Under the pieces are notes generated by a model, which did no database searches, was not told the DNA's origin, and was given only the letters and a program-made list of their open reading frames with translations. Shown piece by piece: positions 32,601 through 45,200 of a DNA stretch of 64,000 nucleotides. Within the stretch, counting starts at the first letter, position 1; every line of letters begins with the position of its first letter. A program made the position numbers and the translations under genes. This stretch comes from Turnera subulata (taxonomy: Eukaryota; Streptophyta; Magnoliopsida; Malpighiales; Passifloraceae). The stretch is from the NCBI GenBank assembly GCA_028386065.3, contig JAKUCV010001914.1:1-64000 (forward strand), in the 5' to 3' direction.

Positions 32601-34592
32601 TGACGCCAAAATTTCGAACTTCTTCTGATTTTTCTCTCTTTTCACAGGCTATCAATTCAAACCCAGAACCAGTTCTGGCAAAGAGAATCAGAGTTTGCGG
32701 CTCCTATAAGAGAATAAAGCAATTGGTTATAACGCCAAGAACACAACTTGGAACATTTTTGAGATGGGTATCGAGTCTTTTGGCAAAAGAAAACGAATAT
32801 TTAGAAGAATATGAACAGATATACCCACAAAAAAATAAACAACTACAAGAGAATTGGAATAAACGGACACCAAAATATTCTGCGTAAAAGAAAATTACCG
32901 GATGATTTTGGAGCTTTTGAAGTGTCTCTACCTTGCCTTCTCTTCCCTACGATGATGCAGAGAAGAGAAGACAGGAGAGAAGAGAAGACAGGGTAGGTGT
33001 TAGTAGGAGTTTGGTGTATCCTTTAGTGCAGATGAAAGTGTGTTGTTTTGTTTTTGTTTACTTTAAAGGCCGCCCTTTGTGGGTAAGAGAGGTCACAGTC
33101 CGTGCGTCACCTTTGCTTGTTTTGGTTTTTACAAAGAAACAAAACCCTACTAGTTTTTTCTATTCTTTTGATGAAACGAAAAACCCTGCTGCTAGTTGGT
33201 GACTAAAGATTTGAGTTTTTAAACCCTAGTAGATTGCTTATTTAGTTTATTTTTATCCTCGAAATGTTATTGAATAAATCACATTTCTGTTTAGGTTCGA
33301 AGAAGAGAATAATTTTGACCCAAATTCATCATGGTTTGTTAATTCAATTACTAGCAGTACCTGTTGGATTGTAGTCTTAGAATTTTGAACCGAATTCATG
33401 GTTTGTTAATTCAATTACTAGTAGTACATGTTGGATTGTAGTCTTAGAATTTTGACCCGAATTCATGGTTTGTTAATTCAATTGCTAGGGTACTTGGATT
33501 GTAGTCTGGAAACTTTGACCATAGTAAACAGTCCATGCGCGTGTGCAAGGTCGCCGGTCAAAAAAGGATGTTTATCGTTGATTGGCTAAAATTAAGCACC
33601 AATGCTTTTTGTCTCCCGGTATTCAACTAGTTTTCTTTATATTGCCGTTGAGAAATTACCAATATTATTATGTCATGAAACGGCCAATGGCAACATTATG
33701 AGATTATTTTACCTCTCTTTGTCCGTGGATGATATAGATGGTCGGGGTTAAAAGAAGATTTAGGAATGAATTTTTGAAAGCATCTCGAAACATCCAAATC
33801 GGATCATAAAGGCCAAATCTCCTCCTTTTTGTCTCATCCATTCAACCTGATATTCTTTCCATAAACTGGATGGAATTGAATTGCTTAAAAGGATGATTAT
33901 CTGCCCTATTAATAATATTGAAAGCAAATAAGATTATGCTTAAAATTTCTTATTAATAAAATATTATTTCCACAACTACGTAGCTTTTTAAAAGGCTGAC
34001 TTTATAAAACACTGTCGTCCCTTTTGTTGAATTTCCCTTCGGAGATAGTGTTTTAAGAGTACTATCATTGTCTTAGAATCACTAATCCGAGCTATCCATT
34101 ATTTTGTCAGCATACCAAGTGTTTCAGTCCGGTGTCGAAGTCCCAAGAATAAGATAAATTTGATATTTCTGTTCTGTCCATATAAGAAATTCTCTAGTCT
34201 ACACTTGTTTTTGCTCACTTCTTGTGTGCCGCTACCACACAAACAATGCGACAACGTCCTGGGGATAAGAGACACATGTCATCACATGTGGAAATGGCTT
34301 CTTGGCATCACGACCCATTGCAATATCCAGTTTCTAGTATCCGTAGGGTTTAAAATTACTGATTCACCTGCATCCTATAAACTCCTCAAGTTATCAGGCG
34401 TGTTCTTGTTATAATTTAAGAATGCGAGGGAGAGCAGGGAGAAGCCCGTCTTCTTATAATTTAAAAAAACTTTAAAACTGCAAGAACACAAGCAGCTTAC
34501 ATGAGGATCTCTCTCCATCCTCACAAAAAAAAAAAAAAAAACTGGTAGCACCTAGCACAAAACTTCTTAAGATCACTGCAAACTGTCAGGTC
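32601..34592. other. Intergenic region with a three-copy tandem repeat
   Basis: Leader and promoter of the minus-strand Brittle1 gene at the left; 3' UTR of RRS1 at the far right. The remainder is AT-rich apart from the tandem repeat listed separately. No gene was recognised. Confidence 0.4.
33311..33512. repeat. Three tandem copies of a 67-70 bp unit
   Basis: Units start at 33311, 33381 and 33448. Each runs AATTTTGA(A/C)CC, AATTCATGGTTTGTTAATTC, AATT(A/G)CTAG, then GGATTGTAGTCT. The first two are nearly identical; the third is shortened and more diverged. Unit length and imperfect copies are those of a minisatellite. Confidence 0.9.
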
Positions 34593-37500
34593 TCACTTTC
34601 CCTTTCCTTTCTTTGACGAAGAGCCTCCCTTAGCAGGCTTCTTATGAGATTTGCTATTAGCTTTCATAGGTTTGCTATTTGGTTTCAACTTGTTCGATGC
34701 TGTAGAAGCCTTCCCTCGCTGATATCTTTGCTTCTTCTCTTTCTTGACATTGTACATATTAATAGCCTATTTTTCATACAGACAGTTAAAATGATTATGT
34801 TCCATTCTGCTCCTCAAAACCAAAGCAATGTTATATCGACAACAAGAAGCCTTCCACATACCTTATCAACATTAAGTATCTCATGCGAATTTGCTGACAT
34901 TAATTTGCTCAGAACTCTATCAGTTTGCTCCTTTTCTTGAGAGCCTATCCCTGAGCCTTCCGCAACTGGTAGAAACTGAAAAAGGAAAAAAGAGTTAAAC
35001 AAAGTTGAAACTTCCATCACATGCATTAGGTTAATCGTGATATGGTTCACAAGTTCGCACCTTGCGATATTTTCCCGCATGTTTAGCAGGCTTTTCTCCT
35101 GCCAACTTCTTGTCAAACTTCCCACCGCTGGCTGTTGCAGTAGCAGCTAGTCCAGCTACATTACCTAGTTCATCTTTATTAAGTTTCTTTGATGCAGCCT
35201 GGGTTCCTGTTATTGGTAAAGCTGTGGCAGCAAGCTGAACATGGCTGCAAAATAAGAGTTTGGGCAGCTTATGTCAGACAGTGATATGCTATCATCGAAA
35301 TGTCTTGAGTACCTTTATTTCACTTTTGGTTAGACTTATAACACATAATGCACAGGTAAATTAGTTGGGACAGGGAGGAATAGAAATTCAACTGTAATTT
35401 TTGCAAGGTATACAGCCTTGGAAAACATGGCGGGAAAAATGTGGATGACAAGATGAACAGATGCCAAGATGAGAGAGATAAATAGGAAAAAAACCATGTA
35501 CTAGAGCAGCTAAGCCTCGGAAATTCTATGATTCATGGTTTTGGGAAGAAGACATGCCTTTAAAAGCAGTTGATGCCATGTCTGTGCTGGCTCTACACAA
35601 TATTAATGCTCTATGAGTAAGACTGAGAAAAGTGCACCCAAGGAAAATACACAAGATTGATGCCAACAATAATTTACCGCCTAGTGTTTTAGTATCATAC
35701 GGATAACTAGGAAGTCCATTTCCCCATGGAAGATGTAAACCAACCATTTGATAAAAACTTTCCGATGATGAATAAAGGGAATTTACAATACCCCATTAAG
35801 GAAAAATCAATGCAAATGTTCATTTTATTAAAAGGGGTAAGGAAGCCCTTGCCAGGGTGAAACTCAATGGTTTTGAGAAAATCAAGGCGAGTTAAGAAAA
35901 TCCATATGTACTGATGGAAAAATAAAGGTGCTTAAAAGGAAAAACCTTGGCAAAGCACCAAGTTTTGCAGCATTTTTCAAGTTTTGCAGCCGACTTTTCT
36001 CCTGCTTTTCAACTCTTTTCTTCTTGTCTGATCTTCTCTTTGCAAAAGGATCCTCTCCTGGCTCTGGAAAAAATAACAATTACTACATGAACAGGACCCA
36101 AAGCTCAAAGTTACATTCTTCAATGTGTATGTTTACACCATAAATCTCAAAGGATGCAATTAGTATAAAACAGAACTTTCACAACAGATGTCTCTTTCAA
36201 GAAGCAGCAACACATTACCATCAGTCATCTTCGCCTCAATGATGGGAACATCATTGTCATCATTAACACGATCATATCCATAGCGACGTTTCCATGTTTC
36301 AGTTTGCTCATCCCACACAACTTTGTCTTTTTTCTTTTTCTGTATGCCTGCAAGAAATAACCAACACAATATACGCAATCACGCCCAGCATTAGGCAATA
36401 TCAACAACCGAGCCAAATATTTGAGCTTTTCTTCTACAAGATTAAGACTATAAACAATAGAGAATTTTGAAAAGAGACAGTAACTGCAAAAGCCAATAAT
36501 CTACTTATGATACCCTGTACCAATAAGCAGCCTATACAGTAAAAATAATTACCTTTTGCTTTGGCAAACAGTTCCCATTTTGTAGGTGGTTTAGGCTTCG
36601 GTAACTGAAAACAAAACATAAAATTGTAGTGAACATTCAACTACAGAAAATATTGATGAAGAACATAAAGAATGCATCGCCTTGAATATTCAACTACAGA
36701 AAATATTGTAAGTCAACAAAAACTAATGCATCTTGTAAAGTGTATCCTTCGGAATCAAAATCCAGAACTTTTTAACATGAACATCATGGATATACAATTC
36801 CACCATAAACAAAAGAATTTTTCTCATTTCCCTTTCCATTTGCTTTAACACAATCAGGCTTTCCCTTTCTGTTTTTTTTTTATACTAGTTGATGAAAGTG
36901 GGACACGAACCCGAGACCTCACCCCCTCTTGCTTTTTACACAAGATTACCACTGAGCTACAAGCCCATTGGTAATCAGGTTTTCCATTTTTGTTATTCCA
37001 CAAAAGTATGAAAAATAAGCACAATTCATGTCGTAGCTGAGACAGTGCCAATGAGTTTCTTCTATTATTTATTGCACAAAAGACCATTCACGATCCAAAG
37101 GATTCAAAGCTAGCAAAGCAAGTCCAAACATACCAAACAGTAGATTAGCAGCAAACATGACTTTGGCAGGTCATAACACATGAGTTCTAATCGAAGCAGC
37201 AACTTACAGGCTTCTCTCGGGGCAGTTTGGTCGATGGAGGGGGTAACTTGACAATGGGACCATCTACATCTTCAGTTGAAGGCAAGTTGAAAAGGTAATC
37301 TGCAATTTCTTGAACTAGCTCTGTCCCCTTTCTGATGCATTCACTCACTAACTCCTCCCTGATTAAGAAGTACAAGGGAGCCCGAGAACAAAACACAAAT
37401 CAAACCCACACCATGAATCTCATCAAAATCTCAATCCACAACAGTAAGCCACCCAAAAACCACCTAAAGGATACTATTACTATTCTAACCAACGAACATG

Positions 37501-37658
37501 AACTAAGGAAAGGGATTATAAAAAACCAACAAAGACAATCGAAGTAAGTATAGAACAAGTAAAACGAACCTTGAAGAAGGGGCGGAGGAGAAGTTGTGTA
37601 AAGGGTCAAAAGCCGTAAGGTTGCCGAGGTCAACCTCGTAGCCGTTTTGGGTATCCAT
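34593..37658 (-). CDS. RRS1-type ribosome biogenesis regulatory protein
   Basis: Nucleolar factor for 60S subunit assembly; in yeast Rrs1 works with Rpf2 to bring the 5S RNP into pre-60S particles. Eight exons in coding order: 37658-37570, 37358-37208, 36604-36553, 36347-36219, 36063-35946, 35244-35061, 34975-34862, 34766-34593. All junctions are GT-AG and in phase, giving 336 aa. Conserved family features: [13 protein letters not shown] at residues 7-19, [13 protein letters not shown], the [20 protein letters not shown] segment across exons 2-3, [20 protein letters not shown] in exon 4 and [19 protein letters not shown]. The C-terminal tail is Lys/Ser-rich ([19 protein letters not shown]), as expected for a nucleolar protein. 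Intron 2 carries a SINE. A telo-box lies upstream. Confidence 0.93.
36865..36972 (-). mobile_element. tRNA-derived SINE inside an RRS1 intron
   Basis: On the minus strand the head reads as a tRNA-like RNA polymerase III promoter: A box TAGCTCAGTGG and B box GGGTTCGTGTCCC, followed by a short body and an A-rich tail (ATAAAAAAAAAAC). It is flanked by a 13-bp target duplication: AATCAGGCTTTCC at 36852-36864 and AATCAGGTTTTCC at 36973-36985, one mismatch. The total length of 108 bp is short for a plant SINE. It has the same orientation as the host gene. A real tRNA gene is unlikely, because the acceptor stem does not close and there is an A tail. Confidence 0.85.
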
Positions 37659-37904
37659 CCAAATTTCTGGCTTTTATTCTGCTCTCTCTGCACAAAAAGA
37701 AAAACCTTCAAAAGATGTGGGAGCCCTGAGAGGAAGAATGTAAAAGGGAGGAGAAAAAACTGAGGCCGCGTTGTAACGGGACGAAGAGGGGCTTACCGGC
37801 TGTCAGACAACGGAGAGTGTGGTGGCGGCAAAAGAAGACGGCTGCAACTGACGCCTGCGCGAGCAGGGTAGGGTTTGCAGTTGGAGAAGAGAAATTTGAT
37901 TGAA

Positions 37905-37913
37905 TTAGGGTTT
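37905..37913 (-). promoter_or_regulatory. Telo-box upstream of RRS1
   Basis: TTAGGGTTT on the plus strand reads AAACCCTAA on the RRS1 coding strand, about 250 bases before the start codon. Telo-boxes (AAACCCTAA) are enriched in promoters of plant ribosomal-protein and ribosome-biogenesis genes. A second TAGGGTTT lies nearby at about 37868-37875. Confidence 0.55.
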
Positions 37914-38869
37914 AACCCTGAACACCTTTATGTTCTCGGCAAAAAAAAAAAAAAAAAAAAAGGGTTTAACTTTAACCCTGAACGACGCCACGCAGGGGAT
38001 AGAGAAAAAAATAAAGCGAAAGGTTCAAAATCAATACATGTCGCGCGGTTTTGTGAACAGCCGCCTACTTGCATGATTTTTTATTTTTTTTTCATCACCT
38101 CTTACTTACATTATTATTATATTTTAAATTTTTGTAAACTAGCTAAAATGACATTTGTATAGTACGATACAAAATATTCTATGGCAATTAATGATACTAA
38201 TATCATAAAAAATTATTATACTAAAATTAATATTTTAACATTTCTTAGTATGAAAGTAAGACAAAAATAATCACTCCGATGGTGATGGTACATTTCAACA
38301 TCAAAATACCAATATCTAAATTTATAGTATGCTGTTATTTGCTTGGAAGTGGATGGCAAAATGTGATTTTGGAACTATAACATGACAGGAAATAGAAGAT
38401 ATGTGGAGATTTTCAACCCGTTGGTTTAGATACCACATGAAAATAAATTAATTAATTTCTAAGTTAATACCAATTATATTTAAATTATAAAAATTTAGAG
38501 GTTTAACATATGACCTATTTAGTATTAAAAATTATTTTTTTATACATCATAAGAGTATTCAAAAATTAATAACACATCTCAAACTATTATTATAATAAAA
38601 TTTTATTTAAAATACGAGAAAAATAATTGTATGTGTTGTATGCTGGGCCGAAGGGAGGGGGCAAGGCCGCCCCTAAAATTTTAAAAAATAATTAAGGGTA
38701 AAATTATAATTTCATATTTATTTTTTAAAATTATAAAAATATTTGGTTTATTATATTTTTAGTCTAAATATGTAATATAGTATCTACTTATTAGTATTCA
38801 AATCTTTATTTGAACATCTCAAGATTATAGTGTTTGACTTTTTTAAAATAGAAAAAATATTAATAATCG

Positions 38870-39360
38870 GCTTACCATTATTTTATATACATGACTTACC
38901 TTTTAAAAAAAAAAACACATAACTATCTTTTTTTTTTTTACTTCCTTGAAAATTTATCTAACTACTAAACAATGCAATATCCACAAAATTAAGGATCTAG
39001 TCTATCGAAACATAATGCATAATTTTATGATAAAATTTATAAAATATTTTTTGTCAAATCATTATATTGTTGGCCCATAAAGGCAAAGAGGGGGATGAAT
39101 TAGCTTTCGGGTTAAAATAGAATTAGTTCCACATGCAGCCACTAATCACATGTTTAGGCTAACACATATCTTCTTATTAAAAATTTAAATTAATAGATGA
39201 TAATTATCTAATTAACTTCGTATTCAAAATATATCAAATTATTATTGTTATTTTTGTGAATTGCCTAACTAACTTTAAATTTAATTACATGAAGTTTTTA
39301 CTCATATATTTTTTGGCCGAGATACAATTATTTTATACATTTGTATAATATTAATTAAAA
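38870..39360. repeat. Dispersed AT-rich repeat, copy A
   Basis: It shares a long collinear match with 55280-55735, including TTGAAAATTTATCTAACTAC, AATTATTATTGTTATTTTTG and GGCCGAGATNCAATTATTTT. The match stops about ten bases before the 5' LTR of the Gypsy element, so the retrotransposon landed at or near the repeat's edge. Confidence 0.8.
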
Positions 39361-39369
39361 TTTAAGATT

Positions 39370-42168
39370 TGTAATAGCCCGGGTAATTTTCGCATTTTTA
39401 CCAGTACCGAAAATTTTTTTTTACACAGTTTTACCATTAAAATTAATCTTGGGTAATTAATTTATGGTAATTCGTGCATCGGATTCCGAAACCGATCCCT
39501 GTCCCGCGTTCGGGATTTTTCAGCGGATTTTTCGGACCAAAGTTGGAAATTTTTGGGTCCAGGAATCTTCAGAAAAGTCAGGTTTATCCTCGAGTTAACA
39601 GACCAGAAATAAAGGTAAGGGGGTATATTGGTTATTTTCTGGTCCGGACGGGACACGCCTCACATGCTGCACAGTAGTGCATAATTGAGGTTGCCGCCTC
39701 TTCTTTCCTGTGTCGCCCGTGAACTGCTTTTCCCTGTGTAATCAATTTTCTGCATGTCTTTTACCCGTGTCTTCCTGCTTTTCAGTACCACACTATCACC
39801 TTCCTTCACTCTCCTCTGCAAAATCACTGCCTGTACCCATCCTTCACTCCTGCAACCAAAACCCACCTAGTGCACCAACTAAACCAGTGCTAAACCAGAA
39901 ACAAAAAAAAAAGAGAAAACAAACAAACACACACAACCACCAATCAGATACTGCCACCTCAGCACCACCATGTCACCCTCTCTTCTTCCTCCCCGTGAAG
40001 CACCACACACCGCCGAGACCTTCACCATAGCCGAGCCACCCAACACCTCAAGCACCTCCACCGCCACTCGTCGCCGTCCACTTCTCCTTCTCCTCCCTGC
40101 CGCGACACCGCCGCCTTCCTCTCCGCAGCAGATCGACGCCGCCACCGCCCTGGCGAAGTTAGCAGCCCGCGTCCTTTACGCCGCAGCGAGCCGCCGACGA
40201 CGCTTCCTCGCAACCCCTCGCAGTCGCCTGTGCCTCCTACCGCCGTCGCCTCGCCGATCCGTGCCGCCCCGTTCCGTCGCGCCGCCATTTTCGTCGACTG
40301 CAAGGTGAGCAGTCCACGGGTAGAAGACGACCCAGTAGTGTTGTAGTCGGGTTGACCCATCGGGTCGCGGGTTGTGCTTATGGGCTGAGCTGTTAAGGGT
40401 TGGACTGGTGGGCTGTGCGACTGGGCCTCCTACATGGGCCTGTACCTGGATTCCTATTTGGGGCCTGGGTTGGGTCTAAGTAGTAGGTCTGGGCTGCATT
40501 ATTTAGGCCCAGTCCGGTTTTTTAAAAAAAGAAGAAAAGAAGAAATTCTGAAAATGGTTTTCTGGAAAATAATAATTACTTGGTATTTTATGGAATAATA
40601 ATAATAAATATAATTCTGGGGACCACTTGAAAAATAAAAATAACTTGTGTTTTGGGAAAAGAATATATGTTATGGTATATAATATTTGAAAAAAAAATAT
40701 GTACAGTATATAATATGGAGAAATAATTATCTTGAGAAAGTAAATAATTGTAAAGGATATTATCAAGGTAATAAATACCGGAATAATAACTGGGTATAAG
40801 TATAATGTATTTTTAACACTGGAAAATAAATGGTGAATTATGATGATAATGGAAAATAATCCGAGGCAATACCGAGTTGGTTCAGTATTTTAATTTTACG
40901 ACATACAGTATTAGCATGGCATCTGCATACCATCTTATGTGTGCATATTATTTGGTTGATATAGGAGTTGATAACGAGCAGTTACTTGAGGAACAGGACT
41001 TGGAATCTGTTGGGCATTTCCAAAATTGATAATCGGCTAAGATGAGGATGGATAACCCTTGGTATGTACCTGTAATACTGTGTGTGCTTTGTTGTTTGAT
41101 TGAACTGCTGAGATGATCATTGTTAGTTATTTGACTGCTATGGTTATTGTTGTTAATGTTGTTGGACTGTGTTGTTGGTCTTTTGGATATTGTGAATAAT
41201 TGTTGAACTGTTAATTGTGAATAATTGGTGTTATGAGATTGTTGATTGGTTTGGTCTGTGGAATAACTCGAGATAATAGAAAGTTGGATAATTGAGGATA
41301 GAGTATTGGAATTGGAATTGAATTTGAGATGATGATTTATTGTCACGTGGAAAGTAGTGGTACGACTAGATGGTTAGAGGCTAGTTCTGAGGTGTCATGG
41401 CCGGTTTGGTTTGGTTTGGGGATGTTGATCCCGGTTTGATTTGGATATTGGGATGTTGATCCCGGATTGGTTGTTATTGGGATGTTGATCCCGGATTGGT
41501 TGTTATTGGGATGTTGATCCCGGATTATGTTTTGGCCTGGCATCCGAAATCAGTTAATAACCAGGTACGACCCTAGCTTGTCCAGTGACCGGGGCCCTGA
41601 AGATAAAATTGGTAATAATAATAAATATTCTTTTGGTCTTGGCTCAGTCGTGATTTGGTAGAATCTTTGAGTTGTCTTTTGCTGGTATTTTCTTCAAAAG
41701 TATTATGGTTGCCTGCATATCTCTGTTTATCCATGGTCGGTGGGCACTTCGGAATCACCCCTCACCTGCGGGCTTTCATCCCGTAGGTTGAGTTATTTCG
41801 TAGTTCAGGTACGACGTTCGATGGCTGCTGCTTTCTTCTCCACCTGACTCCGGATCCATACCTCCACTGCATGTGCATATAAGACTTCCGCTGCTGTATT
41901 ATACATGTTGTTGTGTTGCTGTGTTGCTGCTTTCCGATTATGCCTATGATGTTGTTTGTACTATATTCTGCTGCTGCAGTTGAGCTTTGAGGGTGTGGCT
42001 TGAATAATAGTCCCTGGGTGCGGGTGACAGATGATGTACTGGTGATTCTGTTGTATTTGGGATTTGTTGTTGTGTAGTATTTGACTTCGATGTACTGTCT
42101 GTTCTATCAATAAGAATAGTTTCGGCACGCGTTTACTATATCTGGTAAATACAGGTCGGGGCGCTTCA
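39370..42168 (+). repeat. 5' LTR of the Gypsy element
   Basis: 2,799 bp starting TGTAATAGCCCGGGTAATTT and ending GGGGCGCTTCA. It matches 46968-49548 along its length, with scattered substitutions. It contains a GC-rich block (39960-40310) followed by AAGGTGAGC, an AT-rich centre and a palindromic tandem repeat (41419-41521). Confidence 0.95.
41419..41521 (+). repeat. Four palindromic 29-31 bp tandem units in the 5' LTR
   Basis: GGGATGTTGATCCC starts at 41419, 41450, 41479 and 41508, joined by linkers such as GGATTGGTTGTTATT. Each unit can fold as GGGAT-GTTG-ATCCC. The 3' LTR has only three units (49020, 49051, 49080). Confidence 0.95.
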
Positions 42169-42171
42169 TTT

Positions 42172-42190
42172 TGGTAGCGGAGCAGGCAGT
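42172..42190 (+). other. Degenerate primer-binding site
   Basis: TGGTAGCGGAGC begins three bases after the LTR end. It differs at two positions from TGGTATCAGAGC, the complement of the initiator methionine tRNA 3' end used by many plant retrotransposons. Confidence 0.7.
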
Positions 42191-42298
42191 AGGTCATTAG
42201 GGACTTAACTGTCATTGCATGATTGTTTGTCTGTGCATTAGATCTGTCATGACATGATATAATATGCATGCATATACATTCTCATATTGGTAAGACGA

Positions 42299-45200
42299 AT
42301 GGATCCAATTAGAGGGAATCAGCATGCTGGGGGTCACCTAGATGATGATCAGGTATCGGTGGATCAACCGCAGCAAGTTGTGAGAGGTCCGGAACACCCT
42401 CCGATTGTTCCTTTGGGAGACCCTACGCAGATGTTAAATGTGGTAACTCAGATTCTGCAAAGGCAAGATACCAGGGATGCTCGTATTGATGCCATGGAAG
42501 CTCGGGAATAGGAAAACCAGGGACCTATCGAGGATCCAGTATATACGAAGCTGGAAAAGGTTGGGGCAGAGATTTTCACCGGCGTTACTACACCACAGGA
42601 TGCTGATCAATAGCTCAGACAGATGAACATGGTGATGCTGAAACTCACAAGCAGGAACGACAAGTGGGCCAGATATGCCGCTGTTATGTTCAGAGGAGTT
42701 GTCGTTGATTAGTGGGAGTCTGCAACCAGGGATCTGCCGACACCTATCACTATGCCATGGAATCAATTCATGGAGATGTTCCGAAGGAAGTTTGTTTCTG
42801 AGGCGTACCAGGACCAGCTGAAACGAGAGTTTCTGGGACTGCAACAGGAGGCAGAACAGACGGTCAATGAGTATGAGATCAAGTTCAACCGCCTGTCTAT
42901 CTACGCCAGTGAGTTTGTATCTACTCCGGAGGCCAGATGTAAACGTTTCTAGGATGGTCTTCGATCTGGTATCCAGACAGTCATGGGGTGCAAGGTTTAC
43001 GAGACTTACCAGGACATATTATCAGATGCCTTGAGAGCCGAGATTATTCGGCTGGACAATGAGAGAGAGCAACAAGAGATCAGTAAGAGGCAAGCTGCAT
43101 AGAGTTCTAGGGGACAGAACAAGAGGTTCCAGACACTAGCCAACTGGTCAGGATATGGACAGAGCCGATTTATGCCAGTAAGTTAGGGACATGGATGGAA
43201 CAACAACACCTACAACAACCGAGGCAGTTCTTGGACTCAGTTTGGAGGGACTTCGTTTAGGAATACTCGCCCGAGACTTCTTCTGTCTCAGGTGAGGTGC
43301 TATGAGTGTAACGAAGTTGGGCACTACCGATATTCTTGTCCCAAGTTGGGAAGATCTGGAGGTACGACACCTGCTCAGACAGTGCAAGCTTCAGTTGTCA
43401 GTGTTCCTAATGGTTCTGGAGTTGGCCGAGGCCGAGGACGTGGAGTTGTTCCTGCTAGAACCCAGTCAGCCATTAACCAGAGTGCAGTAGTGCCGAGAGC
43501 ATTTGTGATCACCGCTGATGAGGATCCAGAGAATGCCGATGTCATAGCAGGTACTTTTACAGTCTTTTGTAGTATTGCTTATACTTTGAATGATCTTGGT
43601 GCTATGCATTCATTTGTCGCGCAAAGTTTTACAACACAACATAGCTGTACGGAAGAGAGTTTAACTTGTCTGATGAGGGTTAGGTTACCAACGGGTATAG
43701 TGGTCAGGTTAACCCATGTGTGCAGAGACGTTTCGGTTTCGTACGACAACGAGGTTTTTCTTGCACGGTTGGTTGTGATGAACATGGGAGGTTTCGATAT
43801 TATTCTGGGGATGGATTGGTTGTCCAGGTACAGTGCTATGGTAAACTATCGAACCAAGGAAGTGCTGCTGACATCCGATGGTGGGCGACAGGTTTTGTTG
43901 ACAAATATTGGGAGAGCTGGTGCTACTTATAGTATCTCTGCTAATCAGGATTTCGGAATGAAGCCGCATGGTTTAGATGCTTTGTTGTCTCACATCAAGG
44001 GCGAAGAAGTTCAGACTCCGGTTTTGGGGGATATCACAGTTGTGAGAGAGTTTCCAGATATGTTTCCAGAGGATCTACCAGGATTGTCACCTGACAGAGA
44101 AGTTGAGTGCACCATCGATCTGATGCCGGGAGTGACACCTATTTTAATGGCACCATACCGGATGGCACCGACAGAACTCCAGGAGTTGAAGAAACAGTTA
44201 GATGAGCTGCTTGAGAAGGGATTCATCAGGCCTAGTACATCACCTTGGGGATCACCAGTGTTGTTTGTTAAGAAGAAAGATGGCAGTTTGCGTATGTGTG
44301 TGGACTACCGACAGTTGAACAAAGTGACAGTGAAGAACAAGTACCCGCTTCCCAGGATTGATGACCTTTTTGATCAGTTACAAGGAGCTACCGTGTTTTC
44401 CAAGATTGATCTTCGGTCTGGCTACCATCAGGTCAAGATTGCAGAGAAAGACATACCGAAGACAGCCTTCCGTACTCGGTATGGACACTTTGAGTTCACA
44501 GTGGTTCCTTTCGGCTTGACCAATGCACCTGCAGTTTTTATGTGCTTGATGCACTTGGTCCTGAACGAGTTATTTGACAAGTTTGTGGTAGTCTTCATCG
44601 ACGATATTCTGATATACTCCAAGAGCAGGGAAGAACATGAAGAGCACCTGAGGTAGTACTATAGAGGCTGCGAGAGAAACAGTTATATGCCAAGTTCAGT
44701 AAGTGCGAGTTCTGGCTTGAGGAAGTTGCATTCTTTGGACATGTTGTATCCGGGGATGGGATTAAAGTTGACCCTGCCAAGGTGAAAGCTATTCTAGAGT
44801 GGGAGCCACCCAAAACGGTACCCGAAGTCAGAAGTTTTCTTGGCCTTGCAGGATATTACCAGAGATTCATTGAGGGTTTTTCCTTGATAGCCAGTCCTAT
44901 GACCAAGCTGTTGCGGAAAGATCAAGCATTTGTATAGAGTGAAGCCTGCCAGAAGAGTTTTGATGAGCTGAAGAAGAAGTTAACATCAGTACCAGTTTTG
45001 ACAGTACCTAAGCCAGGAGTGGAATACGTGCTGTTTTGTGATGCTTCAGGTCTTGGTTTGGGAGTAGTTCTGATGCAAGAGGGCCGAGTGATTGCCTATG
45101 CTTTGAGACAGTTGAGACCACATGAGAAGAACTACCCGACACATGATCTAGAGATGGCCGCGGTGATCCTTACTTTGAAGGTTTGGCGACATTAGCTGTT

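Larger units (their letters stand above)
37659..39369. other. RRS1 upstream region and AT-rich intergenic DNA
   Basis: The first ~330 bases hold the RRS1 leader and promoter with a telo-box and an A run (37939-37960). From about 38.1 kb the DNA is extremely AT-rich. At 38640-38700 a GC-richer fragment (GGGAGGGGGCAAGGCCGCCCC) marks an unclassified repeat. The 38870-39360 stretch is a dispersed repeat with a second copy at 55280-55735. Confidence 0.45.

Noticed and set aside
36890..36972. Possible tRNA gene on the minus strand
   Set aside because: Good A and B boxes, but flanked by a target duplication and an A-rich tail, so a SINE.
40948..41346. 132-codon Asn/Ser-rich ORF on the minus strand
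   Set aside because: Low-complexity translation of TTG/ATT-rich LTR sequence.
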